DNA from: Halomonas sp. M4R1S46
Lineage (GTDB): Bacteria > Pseudomonadota > Gammaproteobacteria > Pseudomonadales > Halomonadaceae
Direction: 5' to 3'
Assembly: GCF_025725685.1 (NCBI RefSeq)
Contig: NZ_CP107008.1
Location: 1,550,001-1,614,000 of the forward strand
Length of the DNA: 64,000 bases
Numbering within the stretch: position 1 is the first letter of the stretch; each line of letters opens with the position of its first letter. Shown piece by piece: positions 1 to 8,941 of the stretch. The notes beneath the pieces are model-generated. The model was not told the DNA's origin. It did not search any database and saw only the letters and a program-made list of their open reading frames with translations. The position numbers and the translations under genes were made by a program.

Positions 1-562
1 GCAATGCCCAGAACAGATCGGGGTGCTCGCGTTCGCTGGCGTGCACCAGCCGGCCATCGGCCAGCACCACGTCGGCGGCCAGCAGGTTGTCGATGGCGAG
101 GCCATGGCGACGCGTCAGGTAGCCATGCCCCCCACCGAGGGTCAGGCCGGGCACCCCGGTATTGGAGTGGATGCCACTGACGGCCGCCAGGCCGAAGGCA
201 TGGGTGGCATGGTCGACGTCGCCCCATCGGCAGCCGGGCTCGACCCGCACCGTCCTGGCCACGGGATCCACGCGCAGCCCCTTCATCGACGAGAGATCGA
301 TGACCAGGCCGTCGTCGACCGAGGCGAGGCCGGGGCCATTGTGTCCGCCGCCGCGAATGGCGATGGGGAGTCCCTGGTCTCGCCCGAACCCGACGGCGGC
401 CATCACGTCCGCCACGTCGACGCACCGGGCGATCAGTCGTGGGCGCTTGTCGATCATCGCGTTGAAGAGGGTGCGTGCTTCCTCGTAGTCGGCATCGGTC
501 GGTTGGATCACGCGACCACGCAAGGCGTCTTGCAGGGTTTCGATAACGGATGTCGTCAACAT
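1..562 (-). CDS. FAD-binding oxidoreductase of the 6-hydroxynicotine oxidase/BBE type, N-terminal part
   Basis: Only the first ~187 residues lie in the window; the gene runs off the left edge. The translated minus strand starts MLTTSVIETLQDAL and shows the PCMH-type FAD-binding signature: IAIRGGGHNGPG near residues 68-79, followed by a second glycine-rich stretch, PGLTLGGGHGYL. In this family the His of GGGHN is commonly the covalent FAD attachment residue. GGGAGG lies just upstream of the chosen ATG. The substrate cannot be told; known relatives oxidise alcohols, amines or sugars and pass electrons to oxygen. The adjacent regulator remnant on the other strand may once have controlled it. Confidence 0.85.
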   Translation of the reverse strand, partial: MLTTSVIETLQDALRGRVIQPTDADYEEARTLFNAMIDKRPRLIARCVDVADVMAAVGFGRDQGLPIAIRGGGHNGPGLASVDDGLVIDLSSMKGLRVDPVARTVRVEPGCRWGDVDHATHAFGLAAVSGIHSNTGVPGLTLGGGHGYLTRRHGLAIDNLLAADVVLADGRLVHASEREHPDLFWAL

Positions 563-804
563 GGATGCTGCCTCCCTGATGGAGTAGCGGTCGGATGCCA
601 TGCCGCCTGGGCGGCGTGGCATCCCTCGGCCGGGACGGCGGCGAAGGGCGTCCCTCGCCTGGCGCCCGTCCCCACGGGGCCAGGGTCGCGCTCATCGAAC
701 CGGAATGTGAGAGGCAGACAGGGCAGATCCGGTCCATATCGGCCATCGCGACCAGGCGGCGGGATCGGAACGTGCGGTGCGGCAGCCCGGCCGGGGTGCT
801 GGTA

Positions 805-1005
805 CTCAGGGGGCTCGCCTATGTTCAGAGGCTGCGGGTCGAAGACGCCAAACGCCGGCTGGAGCGCACTCCGGCGTCGGTCGATGAAATCAGCTGGCTG
901 GTCGGATAAGAGGATTCCTGTGCCTTTCGACGGCTCTTCAAACGGATCACGTGATTATGTCCGAGTGAATATCGCCACACGTTCCAGATGACAGAATATT
1001 TCTGA
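805..1005 (+). pseudogene. Remnant of an AraC/GlxA-family regulator (C-terminal HTH half)
   Basis: Read in one frame, this stretch gives AYVQRLRVEDAKRRLERT, then VDEISWLVG, stop, EDSCAFRRLFKRIT, stop, LCPSEYRHTFQ. This is the second helix-turn-helix of a GlxA-like AraC regulator with two nonsense codons: TAA where the conserved Tyr of VGYED is expected, and TGA where the Gly of ITGLCP is expected. The ligand-binding domain and first HTH are missing; upstream sequence to the oxidase start shows nothing convincing. The family signature is read by eye. Recoding is possible but unlikely given the missing N-terminus. Confidence 0.75.
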
Positions 1006-1139
1006 CAACCACTGGACGTCCGAATCGGAATCATTGAAGTGGGGGTATCTTGCTATATGCAGCGGCTATGTCCACGGGGCTCCATACGGCCAGCGTGAGC
1101 GCGTCCCTTGGCTGAGCAATCGCTGGCCATCAGCCAGGC

Positions 1140-1514
1140 TCACTTCACCGCCGCAGGATTGTCCTTGAACTCTATCTGAATCACCTCTAGAGGTTCGTCA
1201 CCGAGATTCTCGGGCTGGTGGTGGTCGGCCGCAACCCAGTGAGTCGTGCCCGCCTCTGCGGTGACCTCTCGAGTCGTGCCGTCAGGGAATGTAAATCTCA
1301 CATGGCCGTCCGTCAGGAACACAACCACGCCCGCCGGATGCTCGTGCATCACAGATTGCTCGCCAGGGCCATAGGTGATGCGTAACGCGCGGACCTGGTC
1401 ATTTTCGAATTCAACCTGGTAGTGTTCAGGGTCGACCTCGACGGCATCCTGCGCCATCGCTGTGGCGGTGTACGCACCGAGCAAGATTGCTAGTACTACC
1501 AAGGCCCGCCGCAT
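1140..1514 (-). CDS. Secreted small cupin-domain protein
   Basis: 124 residues. The N-terminus MRRALVVLAILLGAYTATAMA is a signal peptide with likely cleavage at AMA-QD, so the protein is periplasmic. The rest is one cupin barrel: motif 1 is GEQSVMHEHPAGVVVFLTDG (His-rich, around residues 52-71) and motif 2 ends HWVAADHHQPENLGD. The two His of HEH and a later His are candidate metal ligands. No enzymatic role can be assigned. It stands alone, with an AT-rich upstream region (about 1530-1640) that could hold its promoter. Confidence 0.8.
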   Translation of the reverse strand: MRRALVVLAILLGAYTATAMAQDAVEVDPEHYQVEFENDQVRALRITYGPGEQSVMHEHPAGVVVFLTDGHVRFTFPDGTTREVTAEAGTTHWVAADHHQPENLGDEPLEVIQIEFKDNPAAVK

Positions 1515-1761
1515 GTCGCTCTCCTTAAGCTCGAAAGCTTACTCGTTCCAGTAATATGATATATCCCTTATTTGTGTTTCGTGAGACTCCGCTCCGTGAG
1601 GCCTGACAAATATTATTATAGGATCAAGGTGGCCACAGCTCGCCAACAATAACTTCTCCAGTTCGCACTCATTCCTGTCGTGCCTGGTTTCGATCTATGA
1701 CGTATGCCTTCAACGCCGTGGGAGAGATGTCATCGTGGTCGAGCGTGGAGGGCACCGAATA

Positions 1762-1791
1762 CAACGGGCCGCAGATCGGTGCGGCCCGTTG
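1762..1791 (-). terminator. Hairpin terminator downstream of the GDPD gene
   Basis: Perfect 12-bp inverted repeat CAACGGGCCGCA / TGCGGCCCGTTG with a 6-nt loop, 20 bases beyond the stop codon of the minus-strand phosphodiesterase. No strong T-run follows, so termination strength is uncertain. Confidence 0.55.
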
Positions 1792-1811
1792 CGTGTGTGT
1801 TGGGCTACCGG

Positions 1812-3113
1812 TCAGGCCTCGGGGTTCATGCAGTTGTCGTAGAAGGTGACGGTGGCGGGCCAGTCGGAGAACAGGCCACGGACACCCACGTCCCGGGCCA
1901 GTACGTCCAGGGTCAGCAGCTTGTCGCCGTTGCCGTCGATGACCGCCTCGGTGGTCTGGTGGTACCACTCGCCATCCCGGGACAGCGGGCCGGAGCGCTC
2001 GAAGCTCCAGGCGATCAACTCCAGCCCGGCGTCGCTGGCGCGCTCGGCGTAGACCGAGGGCAGGATGCGGCTCTCGCCGTCGCCGGCCCCCGGGTTGGCC
2101 GCCAGCAGCATCCACATCGGTGGCGCCAGGATCTTCACGCCCTGGGCGGCGAGTTCTTTCATGCTCGGCGTCCAGGTGGCCGGGTCGCGGTGATCGAAAC
2201 CCTCGAGGTCATAGCGATCGTCCAGGTAGACGGCCTGGTCGGCGAAGGCCGGGGCGTGTTCGATCCAGTAGCGCACGTCCTCCAGGTTGAAGGACTGCGG
2301 GAAGACACGGCTTGCCGGCACGCCGGCGGCCTCGTACTCGTCGATCAGCTTCTGGGCGTAGTCGGCCTGGCTCATGCCCTCGAAGGGCATGACGACGCTC
2401 GGGGCCTTGAGCTCCGGCGTCATCCGCACGCCCAGCGCCCGGAACAGCTCGATGCTCTCGGCGTGGGTCATCAGGGTGCCGCGATCGGCGTAGAGATCGG
2501 TTCGCCAGCCGGGCGTGCCATCGAGGTAGGTCGCGACGCTGCGCGCCTCGGTGTTGGCGCCATCCATCTTGCCCTGCAGGGACTCGAACTCGGCCAGGGT
2601 GATGTCGCTGGTACAGCACTGGACCTTGGCCGCATTGGTCAGCTCGCCGCTGTCCGGGGCGAAGGCCGGCGGCACGCTGCACTTCCGGGCCAGGTCGGTC
2701 TCGAGGATGTTGGTGGTGGCGTGCAGGTCGCACTGGGAATGGCGGCAGACGAGTGCCTGGTCGGCAGTGAAGGTCACGTCGCATTCGATGGCCCCGGCCC
2801 CCATCTGGGCCGCGGCGAGGTAGGACTCGCGGGTATGCTCGGGAAACTGCATGGGGGCCCCGCGATGGCCGATGGTGAAGTCGCTGCGGCGCCAGGGCCG
2901 CTCGCCGGCGGCGCAGCGCAGCAGGTCCGCCTTGAGCTCGCGTTCCCGCTGGCTGTCCTCGCCCATGGCCTGCACCAGCGCCAGGGGACGGGGCCCCAGG
3001 GTGACGCGGCCGGCCGCGGCCGTGATGGCGTCATCCGGCGCGGCCGACACCGGGGCCGAGGCCAGCAGCCACGGCAGCCAGCAGAGCGTGAGCATCAGGA
3101 GCATTCGTTTCAT
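1812..3113 (-). CDS. Periplasmic glycerophosphodiester phosphodiesterase family protein
   Basis: 433 residues with signal peptide MKRMLLMLTLCWLPWLLASA. GDPD signatures: FTIGHRGAPMQFPEHTRES (residues ~79-97, catalytic HRG and metal-binding E), GAGAIECDVTFTAD (metal ligands E and D), and VCRHSQCDLHATTN with the second catalytic His. Later blocks such as MTPELKAP fit the TIM barrel. Several cysteines (CCTSD, KCSVPP, YDNCMNPE) suggest disulfides, in keeping with export. The family hydrolyses deacylated phospholipids to glycerol-3-phosphate and an alcohol. GAGG lies 6 nt upstream of the ATG. Monocistronic, with a hairpin after the stop. Confidence 0.88.
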   Translation of the reverse strand: MKRMLLMLTLCWLPWLLASAPVSAAPDDAITAAAGRVTLGPRPLALVQAMGEDSQRERELKADLLRCAAGERPWRRSDFTIGHRGAPMQFPEHTRESYLAAAQMGAGAIECDVTFTADQALVCRHSQCDLHATTNILETDLARKCSVPPAFAPDSGELTNAAKVQCCTSDITLAEFESLQGKMDGANTEARSVATYLDGTPGWRTDLYADRGTLMTHAESIELFRALGVRMTPELKAPSVVMPFEGMSQADYAQKLIDEYEAAGVPASRVFPQSFNLEDVRYWIEHAPAFADQAVYLDDRYDLEGFDHRDPATWTPSMKELAAQGVKILAPPMWMLLAANPGAGDGESRILPSVYAERASDAGLELIAWSFERSGPLSRDGEWYHQTTEAVIDGNGDKLLTLDVLARDVGVRGLFSDWPATVTFYDNCMNPEA

Positions 3114-3259
3114 CGGGGGCCTCGCTGTCCTTGGATGGTTCCCGGGTAGGGGGACCCCAGCATGCCGCCGGACTGTTACAGGGGCGTGTGTGCCCGGCGA
3201 CAGGCGGGCGTCGGCCTCCTGCTAGTATGGGCGACATCCATCGGGCACCGCAGGAGTGG

Positions 3260-3541
3260 TCAGAGGATCTCCCGGGTGGCGTCCATCACCCGGCCATCGA
3301 CCGTGCGCTGCAGCCTGTCCTCGATCTCGCTGCACAGCGACTCGACCTCCGGCACCGTCTGCCCGACCACCACGAAGGTCCATTCGCTGGTTGCCAGGCT
3401 GTCACGGTCGGCGCTTTCGCAGACCGCCACCGCCGGGTTGCGGCCATAGCGCTGGTGCATGCCGCGCATGCGCTGGCGCTTCTCCTTGAGAGAGGCGCAG
3501 CCGGGAAGGGAGATCCGCAGGGTCAGAATGCCGATGTTCAT
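3260..3541 (-). CDS. DUF503 (YlxP-like) small protein
   Basis: About 93 residues from the ATG at 3541, which has AGGAG 5 nt upstream; an in-frame GTG two codons earlier overlaps that ribosome site and is less likely. The sequence MNIGILTLRISLPGCASLKE followed by KRQRMRGMHQRYGRN matches the DUF503 pattern (short beta-strand, then a conserved Leu-Lys-Glu-Lys-Arg region). Function in proteobacteria is unknown; Gram-positive relatives lie near ribosome-maturation genes. Not obviously in an operon. Confidence 0.75.
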   Translation of the reverse strand: MNIGILTLRISLPGCASLKEKRQRMRGMHQRYGRNPAVAVCESADRDSLATSEWTFVVVGQTVPEVESLCSEIEDRLQRTVDGRVMDATREIL

Positions 3542-3646
3542 GGCCACTCCTGATTGCTGGGGAGCAGGCTCACGCCGGGTTCGAGGCCGCTGTCGGCAGA
3601 CTTCCCGCGGGAGCCGCGCGCGATGGCCCCGGGCGCCTCGCGACGC

Positions 3647-4483
3647 TCAGTCCCGCTTCGTGCCGATGCCGATATTGACCCGGCTGGTGAGCACCGCGGA
3701 GGCGTCGTTCCCGGCGCGATCCTGGACCCTGGCGTCCAGCTCCTCGAGGATCCGGGCCTGCTGTTGCTGCGAGAGGTCGGCGACCAGCTGGCCGGGGATG
3801 GGGTTGCTGTACATCAGCCAGTCCCACAGTGCCTGGCCCGACGTGAAGCGCAGCGGCTCGGTGAGCCGCTCCACCCGGACGTCTCTCAGGCCGGTGGTGA
3901 TGAGCCGGTGACGCAGCTTGTTGGGTCTGCCGATCTGGAACGGCAGCGGCGGCGGCTCCCGGGAGAGGTCGGGGAACTCGGGCACCGCGGCCTGGATGGC
4001 GTCCATCATGAAGCGCATGAACTCGACCTCCTCGGGCAGGCCGAAGGCGACCACCAGCACCGTGCCGCCCGGCCGGGTGACTCGCACCATCTCGGCCAGC
4101 CCGGCCATGAGATCGGGGAAGAGCATGACGCCATACTGCGATCCGGTCATGTCGAAGGTGTCGTCGTCCAGCCGCAGGGCGGCGCCGTCCATGACCCGGG
4201 TCTCGATGTTGTCGATCCCCGCCTGCCGGGCCCTGGCCGCGAGCCGTTCGACCATGGCGGGGGAGAGGTCGATGGCGGTGACCCGCGCCCCCAGGCGCGC
4301 CGCCGGCAGGCTCAAGGCCCCGCTGCCGCAGGCCACGTCGAGAAACGACATGCCGTTGGTGAGGCCGGCCCGGCGCAGGGCCTCGTTGCCCAGCCACAGG
4401 TGCGTGGGGGTGACGAGCCGATCATAGCCCGCCGCGAGGCTGCTCCAGACATCGCGTATCGGGTCGAAGTCGAGAATGGGCAT
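3647..4483 (-). CDS. Class I SAM-dependent methyltransferase (UbiE/Methyltransf_11 type)
   Basis: 278 residues from the ATG at 4483, preceded by GGGGGAAGG; a longer upstream reading has no ribosome site and odd composition. SAM-binding motif I is SFLDVACGSGALSLPAARLG (about residues 48-67), motif II VTAIDLSPAMVE, then the post-motif region MTRPGG-like VRVTRPGGTVLVVAFG. The substrate cannot be inferred. It is divergent from the Cache/channel-like gene across a ~185-bp gap, so the two may share a control region. Confidence 0.82.
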   Translation of the reverse strand: MPILDFDPIRDVWSSLAAGYDRLVTPTHLWLGNEALRRAGLTNGMSFLDVACGSGALSLPAARLGARVTAIDLSPAMVERLAARARQAGIDNIETRVMDGAALRLDDDTFDMTGSQYGVMLFPDLMAGLAEMVRVTRPGGTVLVVAFGLPEEVEFMRFMMDAIQAAVPEFPDLSREPPPLPFQIGRPNKLRHRLITTGLRDVRVERLTEPLRFTSGQALWDWLMYSNPIPGQLVADLSQQQQARILEELDARVQDRAGNDASAVLTSRVNIGIGTKRD

Positions 4484-4668
4484 GACCTTCCCCCTGAGCG
4501 GCGGCCGAGGTGACACCCACCTCCAGCCTGTGCTGCGGCTTGCCTCCTGTAAGTGTAGAGGGCGTCGCCATCTTTCCCTGAGGACCTGACCACCGATGTT
4601 GCAATCCCCCTCGGCCGGTGCCATACCGAACACGAACCCCGTTCGCTCCCGAGACATCAAGGTGCAGG

Positions 4669-6813
4669 ATGTTTCCCCCACCCGGTCCGGCACGCCTCGT
4701 CTTCAGCACGGCCCTGGTCGTGGCGGTGGTCGCCTTTACCATCGCCGTCGGCCTGATCTGGGTGGACCGCAGCACTCGGCAGCAAACGACCGATGACTGG
4801 CGGGAGCGGATCCGGGGCGAGGCCACGGCGGCTGCCGAGTCACTCAACGCCGATATGCGCCAGCTCTCCGGCCTGGCCGATGAGCTCGCCAGCGAGCTGG
4901 CCAGCGGCGACTTGCCGGTCGCCCGGATCGAGGCTCGACTCGAGGAACTGGTGGCGCAGCACCCCCACGTCTTCGGCGTCGGGGTGATGTTTCGCCCCTA
5001 TGCCTATGCCCCGGACCGACGGCTGCATGCGCCCTACATCGTCAAGCGCCATGGCGTTCACCGCATGGTCCGGGTGGAGGACGTCTACGACTATACCGAG
5101 CCCCGACACGACTGGTACCACCAGGGGACCGCCCGGTCGGGCTGGCTGGAGCCCTTCTTCGGCCAGGCCAGTCAGGCGATGCTCGCCCTCTACTGCACGC
5201 CCTTCCGACTCCCCGAGGCGCAGCGGGCCCGCGACGCCGCCGAGGCCGACGGCACCGTCTGCATCGACTATTCGATCGAGGATGTCTGGGACCTGGTCGG
5301 CGCCCTGGACCTGGGCGAGACCGGCTATGCCTTCGTCATCACCGATCAGGGCACCTTCGTGGCGCACCCGCGGCGGGAATACGCGCGTCAGGGACAGAAC
5401 CTGCACGACATCGCCGACCAGTTGCGCGATCCGGTGCTGACGCGGCTGGCGCAACGGGCCACCGACCTGCAGAGCGGTGCCATCGCCCATTCCAACGAAC
5501 TCACCGGCCAGGACTCCTGGATCTTCTATCGTCCCATCACGGCGCCGCGCTGGTCCCTGGCGGTGGTGGCCTTCACCGCCGAGATCCCGCTCGACCTCGG
5601 CGAACACAAGCACCGACAGATCCTGATCGCCATCGCCTTGATCGTCGGCGCGAGCGGCCTGATCGTCCTGCTCCTCGCCTACCGCCTGGACGCCAATCCG
5701 GCCCTCTGGAGCGGCAGCGTGGCCATCGCCCTGCTGTTCCTGGTCGGGGTGGTGCACATCTGGACCCTGGAGTTCGCCGAGGCGGGTCGCGACCCGCCGG
5801 AGGCGGTCATGCTGATCGACCGTGCCGGTATCGAGAGCTACCTCGATGGCTATGGCGAACAGGCTCGCCTGCAGCGCTTCGGTGACCCGATCCGGATCCC
5901 GACGGGGATGTTCATCCAGGCGATTCGCTTCAAGACGGCGCACGACTTCGTCGTCACCGGCTTCGCTTGGCAGCGCTATGCGGTGCCGGAACATGACGAC
6001 CTGCGGCGCGGGATCTTCTTCCCGGACGCCATCCCCGAACAGGATGTTCGCGAGGAGCTGTTTCGCCTGCGCGAGGGCGACAGCGAGGTGATCGGCTGGT
6101 ACTTCAAGACCACCCTGCATCAACCCTTCGAATACTCCCGTTTCCCGATCGATATCAAGACCCTGCGGCTGCGGGTCTGGCATCCCGAGTTGGCGCGCCA
6201 TATCGTGCTGGTGCCGGAGCTGGAGGCCTATCGGCTGATCCATCCGACGGCGCTGCCGGGGATGGAGCCCGACTTTCGCCTGCCGGGCTGGCAGGTCAAG
6301 CGCAGCTTCTTCGCCTATCGCTTCCATGACTACCGCAGCGACCTCGGGCTGCGCGGGAACGCCAAGGGAGGGGAGTTCCCGGAGCTGACCTACAACGTCA
6401 CCCTGCTGCGCAACATCACCGACGCCTTCATCTCCAACCAGATCCCGCTGTTCGTCGCCGCGGTCATGCTGTTTGCCATGCTGATGATCGACACCCGGGA
6501 GACGGCCCGTGCCTCCCTGTACGGCTTCACCACCTCCACGGTGCTGGCGACCTCGGCGGCCATCTTCTTCATCATCCTGCTCGCGCATATCGATGTCCGC
6601 CGCCGGTACGCCGCCGAGGAGATCATGTACCTGGAGTATTTCTACTTCATCACCTACTTCACCATCGTCGCCGTCTCCATCAATGCGTTCATGCTCATGG
6701 CGCTCAGCGATAACCGCTTCTTCCACTACCGCGACAACCTCATCCCCAAGCTGCTGTTCTGGCCGCTGTTGCACGGCGCCTTCCTCGTGGTGACGGTGTA
6801 TGTCTTCCTGTGA
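4669..6813 (+). CDS. Cache sensor domain fused to a pentameric-ligand-gated-channel-like module
   Basis: 714 residues. Order: signal-anchor helix (10-32); a large periplasmic region (about 35-312) with Cache features such as FGVGVMFRPYAY, DWYHQG, VCIDYSIEDVWD and GETGYAFVITDQGTFVAHP; two membrane helices (316-339, 344-366); a second exposed beta-rich region (375-575); four hydrophobic helices (588-608, 615-641, 656-679, 691-714). The second region contains RFPIDIKTLRLRVW, matching the FPxD loop of Cys-loop/Pro-loop receptors, and leads into TYNVTLLRN before the first of four helices, the pLGIC layout. No kinase, GGDEF or methyl-accepting domain is present. The start at 4669 has AAGG upstream; one at 4618 is possible. 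The channel relationship is inferred from layout and motif. Confidence 0.7.
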   Translation: MFPPPGPARLVFSTALVVAVVAFTIAVGLIWVDRSTRQQTTDDWRERIRGEATAAAESLNADMRQLSGLADELASELASGDLPVARIEARLEELVAQHPHVFGVGVMFRPYAYAPDRRLHAPYIVKRHGVHRMVRVEDVYDYTEPRHDWYHQGTARSGWLEPFFGQASQAMLALYCTPFRLPEAQRARDAAEADGTVCIDYSIEDVWDLVGALDLGETGYAFVITDQGTFVAHPRREYARQGQNLHDIADQLRDPVLTRLAQRATDLQSGAIAHSNELTGQDSWIFYRPITAPRWSLAVVAFTAEIPLDLGEHKHRQILIAIALIVGASGLIVLLLAYRLDANPALWSGSVAIALLFLVGVVHIWTLEFAEAGRDPPEAVMLIDRAGIESYLDGYGEQARLQRFGDPIRIPTGMFIQAIRFKTAHDFVVTGFAWQRYAVPEHDDLRRGIFFPDAIPEQDVREELFRLREGDSEVIGWYFKTTLHQPFEYSRFPIDIKTLRLRVWHPELARHIVLVPELEAYRLIHPTALPGMEPDFRLPGWQVKRSFFAYRFHDYRSDLGLRGNAKGGEFPELTYNVTLLRNITDAFISNQIPLFVAAVMLFAMLMIDTRETARASLYGFTTSTVLATSAAIFFIILLAHIDVRRRYAAEEIMYLEYFYFITYFTIVAVSINAFMLMALSDNRFFHYRDNLIPKLLFWPLLHGAFLVVTVYVFL

Positions 6814-6842
6814 CGTGAACGGTCGCGACTTGCCAGGCCATG

Positions 6843-7268
6843 TCAGCGGATGTCACGGCGTCGCTTGCGGCCCAGGGGACGAGGGCGCACCCAGAGCCAG
6901 CTGAGGACGACGAGGCCGCCGAACAGCGTGTAGACGACGATGAACACCCAGGCGGGTGCCTGATAGAACAGCAGCCGGTGCAGCCAGTAGGCAACGAAGG
7001 AGCCCGAATAGACGACGTCCCCCGCCCTTTCCCGCAGCGCCATCTCCCACACGGTGAGCGGGCAGAGGGCGCCCAGCCAGGCCTGCAGCACCACGAAACC
7101 GATCGCCCCCAGGTGCGCGAGGCGGAACCAGGGGTTGCGGACCCAGTGCCAGGCGAGGGGCTTGCCGATCAGCGTCAGCGCGAGTCCCAGGATCACGAAC
7201 ACCACGAAGGCCGCGTGGACCACCAGGATGGCATCCGCCGCCAGGGAGTAGAGCAGGCGAGGATCCAT
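6843..7268 (-). CDS. DUF2784 family membrane protein
   Basis: About 141 residues from the ATG at 7268 (GAGGGGGCC upstream), better than a longer start 23 codons earlier. Four hydrophobic helices: AADAILVVHAAFVVFVILGL, HLGAIGFVVLQAWLGALCPL, a short third near VVYSGSFVAYWLHRLLF, and VFIVVYTLFGGLVVLSWLWV. The order matches the small DUF2784 family of unknown function, usually stand-alone. A basic tail (RPRPLGRKRRRD) points to a cytoplasmic C-terminus. Convergent with the Cache/channel-like gene, stops only 29 bp apart. Confidence 0.75.
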   Translation of the reverse strand: MDPRLLYSLAADAILVVHAAFVVFVILGLALTLIGKPLAWHWVRNPWFRLAHLGAIGFVVLQAWLGALCPLTVWEMALRERAGDVVYSGSFVAYWLHRLLFYQAPAWVFIVVYTLFGGLVVLSWLWVRPRPLGRKRRRDIR

Positions 7269-7528
7269 AAGGCCCCCTCGAGGAAAGGTGATGCGACCGC
7301 CATCTCCGGCGGGCAGGGCTACGTCAGGATTGGACATCGAAGGCCGGAAGGACGCTCACCCGGGCCCCGCACTCGCGCAATCGGGCCCGCGCCGCCGCCA
7401 CCGGCCCCATGCCGTACCGGCCGGGGCTGCCATCCGAGCGGGTCACGGGGAGAGGCTCCCGACCATGCTTGACCAGCTGCTGGAGTATCCGGATGTGGTG
7501 CCTGCCGGCGCGAGAGCCGCGATATCGG

Positions 7529-8758
7529 CTACCCCAATGCCCGCTCAAATTCCTCCAGCAGATCATCCCGATCTTCGATTCCCACGGAGAGACGAATGGT
7601 GCCGTCGGAGATGCCCATCGACGCCCGCCGTTCCGGCCCCATCTCGAAGAAGATGGTGTGCGCCACCGGAATGGCCAGGGTGCGGTTGTCGCCGAGGTGG
7701 CTGGAGAGCACCACGCCTTGCAGCTTGTTCAACACGTCGAAGCAGGCGTCGTTGTCGACCAGATCAATGCTCATCAAGGCCCCGAAACCGTTGAACAGTT
7801 CCTGTGCGCGCTGATGTTGCGGATGGGCGGCAAGGCCCGGGTAGTAGACCTGCTTGATCGCCTTGTGCCGGGAAAAATACTCTGCCAGCGCCTGTGCATT
7901 GCTGCACGCCTTGTCCATGCGCAGGGCCAGGGTTTCCGAGCCGATAGCGATGCGGTGGGCCGAGTCCGGTGCCAGGGTCGCACCCATATCACGCAACCCC
8001 TTTTTGCGAATCTGTTGCAGGCCCCATTTCTGTGGATCGCCTTTCCGGTACACGGGATTGATATTGGGGTAGCGGCTCCAGTCGTACTCGCCCAGATCCG
8101 TGACCGCGCCGCCCAGGACTTCCCCATGGCCGGCGATGCACTTGCTCAACGAGTTGATGCTCAAGCCGGCGCCCACCGCCTTCGGCAAGAACAGTGCCGG
8201 TGAGGTCATGGTGTTATCGACCACGTAGACCAAGTTCTGCCGGCGGCAGAAATCGCCGATCGCTTTCAGGTCCGCTACCTGGGTGCAGGGGTTGGCGATG
8301 GTTTCGACGAAGACCATGCGTGTATTGGGTTGCACTGCCGCTTCCACATTGGCGACATCGGTGGCGTCGACGAAGGTGACCTCGATGCCGAATTGGGTCA
8401 GCGTCTGAAACAGGCTGTTGGTGTTACCGAACAGGAACTGGCTGGAGACCAGATGATCCCCGGCTTTTAACAGCGTCAAGCAGGTGGCGGTAATCGCCGC
8501 CATGCCGGTGGCAAAACAGATGGTATCGATCCCCGTTTCCAACGCGCTGATCTTGGTTTGCAGCGCAGTGGTGGTCGGGTTGTTCTGCCGACCGTAGGAA
8601 TAGCCGGGCTGCTTGTTCTGGAATACCGCGGCGAGCTCTTCCGCGGTGTTGTAACCGTAGAGAACAACGTTATGCACCGGCTTGTGCACGGAGCCGTGCT
8701 CGATCGGCGATTCGCGATCGCCGTGGACAATCTTCGTGGTAAGACCCTTGTTTTTCAT
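7529..8758 (-). CDS. Cys/Met-metabolism PLP-dependent enzyme (cystathionine gamma-synthase family)
   Basis: 409 residues covering the whole fold type I domain. Visible: YSYGRQNNPTTTALQTKISA (substrate/PLP loop), FATGMAAITATCL, FVETIANPC, VVDNTMTSPALFLP (Asp binding the pyridine N), and SINSLSKCIAGHGEVLGGAV with the Schiff-base Lys. Relatives include cystathionine synthases/lyases, O-acetylhomoserine sulfhydrylase and methionine gamma-lyase; which reaction applies cannot be decided. Codon use is less GC-biased than in neighbours (many TTG, ATT, GTT), hinting at a different origin. No partner sulfur gene is adjacent. Confidence 0.85.
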   Translation of the reverse strand: MKNKGLTTKIVHGDRESPIEHGSVHKPVHNVVLYGYNTAEELAAVFQNKQPGYSYGRQNNPTTTALQTKISALETGIDTICFATGMAAITATCLTLLKAGDHLVSSQFLFGNTNSLFQTLTQFGIEVTFVDATDVANVEAAVQPNTRMVFVETIANPCTQVADLKAIGDFCRRQNLVYVVDNTMTSPALFLPKAVGAGLSINSLSKCIAGHGEVLGGAVTDLGEYDWSRYPNINPVYRKGDPQKWGLQQIRKKGLRDMGATLAPDSAHRIAIGSETLALRMDKACSNAQALAEYFSRHKAIKQVYYPGLAAHPQHQRAQELFNGFGALMSIDLVDNDACFDVLNKLQGVVLSSHLGDNRTLAIPVAHTIFFEMGPERRASMGISDGTIRLSVGIEDRDDLLEEFERALG

Positions 8759-8941
8759 CGCGATGCCAGCCTAATTCATGAACGTCAAAAGCAACGGCAG
8801 GTTTCCCCAGTCGTGATACCGCTCGACCAGGTCTCGAATCAGCGGAATGGCGCCAGGGGCGGATGATCGGGCTCATGGCGTCATCGGTCTCCCGCCGTCG
8901 AAACGTGTCGGGGGCGTCCCCGGTGCCGACCCGATGAGGAA

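Noticed and set aside
1704..3149. Long plus-strand open frame opposite the GDPD gene
   Set aside because: Antisense shadow caused by high GC; lacks motifs, whereas the minus strand encodes a full GDPD domain.
7324..7566. 80-codon minus-strand frame after the PLP enzyme gene
   Set aside because: No ribosome site, partly inside the PLP gene, no recognisable motif; may be debris but cannot be supported.
8771..8872. Open stretch reading GAIPLIRDLVERYHDWGNLP upstream of the PLP enzyme
   Set aside because: Protein-like and ends in a natural-looking stop, but only ~34 codons, no start and no family recognised.
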